A stretch of 7,959 bases of DNA from the NCBI GenBank assembly GCA_028288905.1, contig JAQGHJ010000790.1, positions 1 through 7,959 on the forward strand, written 5' to 3'. Positions within the stretch are counted from its first letter, which is position 1, and each line of letters begins with the position of its first letter. Positions 7,107 through 7,959 of the stretch are shown here, in pieces. The stretch is from Phycisphaerales bacterium. GTDB taxonomy: Bacteria > Planctomycetota > Phycisphaerae > Tepidisphaerales > Tepidisphaeraceae. The translations under genes were made by a program, and so were the position numbers. Under the pieces are notes generated by a model. It was not told where the DNA came from. It saw only the letters and a program-made list of their open reading frames with translations, and made no database searches.

Positions 7107-7120
7107 CGGGAATATTCCCG
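7107..7120. promoter_or_regulatory. Perfect 14-bp palindrome, candidate operator in the divergent intergenic region
   Basis: CGGGAATATTCCCG is a perfect inverted repeat with an AT-rich centre, conspicuous in DNA of this GC content. It lies 43 bp upstream of the sigma factor start and 163 bp upstream of the epimerase start. Symmetry, position and composition suit a dimeric regulator binding site. No regulator is identified. Confidence 0.45.
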
Positions 7121-7133
7121 TGCCCCCGGCGTT
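7109..7133 (+). promoter_or_regulatory. Possible ECF-type promoter for the sigma factor gene
   Basis: GGAAT at 7109-7113 and CGTT at 7130-7133 are separated by 16 nt. ECF sigma promoters typically have a GGAAC-like -35 and a CGTC/CGTT-like -10 with about this spacing. Transcription would start about 20-25 nt before the sigma factor ATG, which would allow autoregulation. The -35-like element lies within the palindrome at 7107-7120. The match is to short motifs only and could be chance. Confidence 0.3.
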
Positions 7134-7163
7134 TGTAAGTGACGGCCGAGCCGAAGACCCGCA

Positions 7164-7856
7164 ATGCCCGACAGCGTTATCCTTTCGATGGCGACGCCGG
7201 CCGCCGAGCCCGAGCGGGCCGCCATCGTCCGCCCGGCCGTCGTCGACCCGGCCGTGACCGGCACGGATAAGACGACGGACGACTCGGACGAACGGCTATT
7301 TGAGGGGCTTCGGACCGGGGACGCGGCGGCGGGGGACGCGCTCGTCCGCCGGTACGCGGCCCCGCTGCTGCGGTACCTTCAGCGACTCGTCGGCGACGAG
7401 CTGGCCGAGGAGCTGCACCAGCAAACTTGGGTCAGCGTGCTGGACAACCTCGACCGGTTCGAGCCGGGGCGGTTCGAAGCGCGGGCCGGCAGCGGCGGTC
7501 CGGCGGTCGGGGGGGCGGGGGCGTTCAAGGCGTGGCTTTTCCGCATCGCCACGAACAAGGCCAACGACCTGTGGCGGTCCCGGGGACGCGAGCGGGTGAT
7601 GAAGCAGAACCTGCGGCTCGTGACGTCGCAGGAGGGTCCGGACGCGGGGCACGGCCTGGAAGGGCGCGAGGCCGACGAGGTTCTCGTGCGGGCGATCCAG
7701 CGCCTTCCGGAGGCGCAGCGGCAAATCCTGGCGCTGCGGTACTACAGCGGGATGAAGTTCGCGGACATCGCCGCCCTCCTCGGGTGCCCGCTCAATACCG
7801 CGCTGGGCCGCGTCCACAAGGCGTTGGCCAAGCTTCGGCGGGCGATCGAGGAGTGA
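7164..7856 (+). CDS. RNA polymerase sigma factor, sigma-70 family, ECF-like
   Basis: A 230-residue two-domain sigma factor that would direct RNA polymerase to a specific promoter set. Sigma region 2 spans about residues 44-142 (LFEGLRTGDAAAGDALVRRY, LAEELHQQTWVSVLDNLDRF, FKAWLFRIATNKANDLWRSR). Region 4 spans about 170-228 (VLVRAIQRLPEAQRQILALRYYSGMKFADIAALLGCPLNTALGRVHKALAKLRR), whose helix-turn-helix (about 198-219) contacts the -35 element. No region 1.1 or 3 is visible, as expected of ECF factors. Residues 105-120 (EARAGSGGPAVGGAGA) are a Gly/Ala-rich insert where most ECF factors have a few residues before FxAWLFxIA. The first 40 residues are an unconserved acidic/Ala-rich leader, so the ATG at 7164 is tentative; ATG 7188 is possible and neither has a strong ribosome-binding site. 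It diverges from the epimerase and is followed after 69 bp by another start on the same strand. Confidence 0.92.
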   Translation: MPDSVILSMATPAAEPERAAIVRPAVVDPAVTGTDKTTDDSDERLFEGLRTGDAAAGDALVRRYAAPLLRYLQRLVGDELAEELHQQTWVSVLDNLDRFEPGRFEARAGSGGPAVGGAGAFKAWLFRIATNKANDLWRSRGRERVMKQNLRLVTSQEGPDAGHGLEGREADEVLVRAIQRLPEAQRQILALRYYSGMKFADIAALLGCPLNTALGRVHKALAKLRRAIEE

Positions 7857-7925
7857 AGGCGGCGGATAAAGTAAGAAGCGGGCCTGTCCGGATGTTTGGA
7901 ACGACGGACGCGGAGGACGAAAGCG

Positions 7926-7959
7926 GTGACGCCCATGCGAACCGATACTCACCAGCCCG
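7926..7959 (+). CDS. 5' end of an unidentified gene downstream of the sigma factor
   Basis: A good Shine-Dalgarno, GGAGG at 7912-7916, stands 9 nt before GTG 7926 (VTPMRTDTHQP in frame) and further from an in-frame ATG at 7935. The frame stays open to the right edge, but only 11 codons are visible, so no family can be seen. Genes in this position after an ECF sigma factor are often anti-sigma factors or membrane proteins of the same signalling unit; that is context only. Confidence 0.45.
   Translation, partial: MTPMRTDTHQP

Noticed and set aside
6944..7264. 107-codon upstream extension of the epimerase frame
   Set aside because: It would overlap the start of the divergent sigma factor and include the palindrome and promoter region. 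The Rossmann domain begins exactly at GTG 6943, which has a Shine-Dalgarno sequence.
1..7959. CRISPR arrays, tRNA or rRNA genes, insertion sequences
   Set aside because: No spaced direct repeats, cloverleaf sequences, rRNA-like segments, transposase frames or flanking terminal repeats were seen.

Overview
Very GC-rich, densely coding bacterial DNA with many GTG/TTG starts. The gene content (a YghO-type acyltransferase, a very large MASE1 hybrid kinase, an ECF-type sigma factor with a low-complexity insert) and base composition fit a planctomycete of the Gemmata/Isosphaera type. That placement is an inference from style, not from a marker gene.

Layout. Four genes lie on the minus strand and read right to left. 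(1) An NAD-dependent epimerase/reductase of the extended SDR superfamily, 6943-5945. (2) A PLP-dependent alpha-oxoamine synthase that closely resembles bacterial serine palmitoyltransferase, 5830-4457. (3) A 1037-residue MASE1-PAS-HisKA-HATPase-REC-HPt hybrid histidine kinase, 4338-1225. (4) A GNAT-fold acyltransferase of the YghO / bacterial ceramide synthase-like family, 1121 to beyond the left edge. The gaps are 114, 118 and 103 bp; each holds a GC-rich inverted repeat of variable quality but no U-tract, so co-transcription is possible. Diverging on the plus strand are an ECF-like sigma-70 family factor (7164-7856) and the first codons of another gene (from about 7926). The 220-bp divergent intergenic region carries a perfect 14-bp palindrome and a possible ECF-type promoter.

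How the genes may work together. The synthase, the SDR protein and the GNAT protein match the three core enzymes of bacterial ceramide synthesis: condensation of serine with an acyl thioester, reduction of 3-ketosphinganine, and N-acylation. The most interesting reading of the window is therefore a compact sphingolipid (ceramide) locus with a membrane-bound multi-step phosphorelay kinase embedded in it and a divergent sigma factor beside it. The family calls rest on visible motifs and remembered family sequences; substrates are not proven. The kinase also has a substitution (His-Asp for Asn-Ala) at the N-box position that normally binds Mg-ATP.
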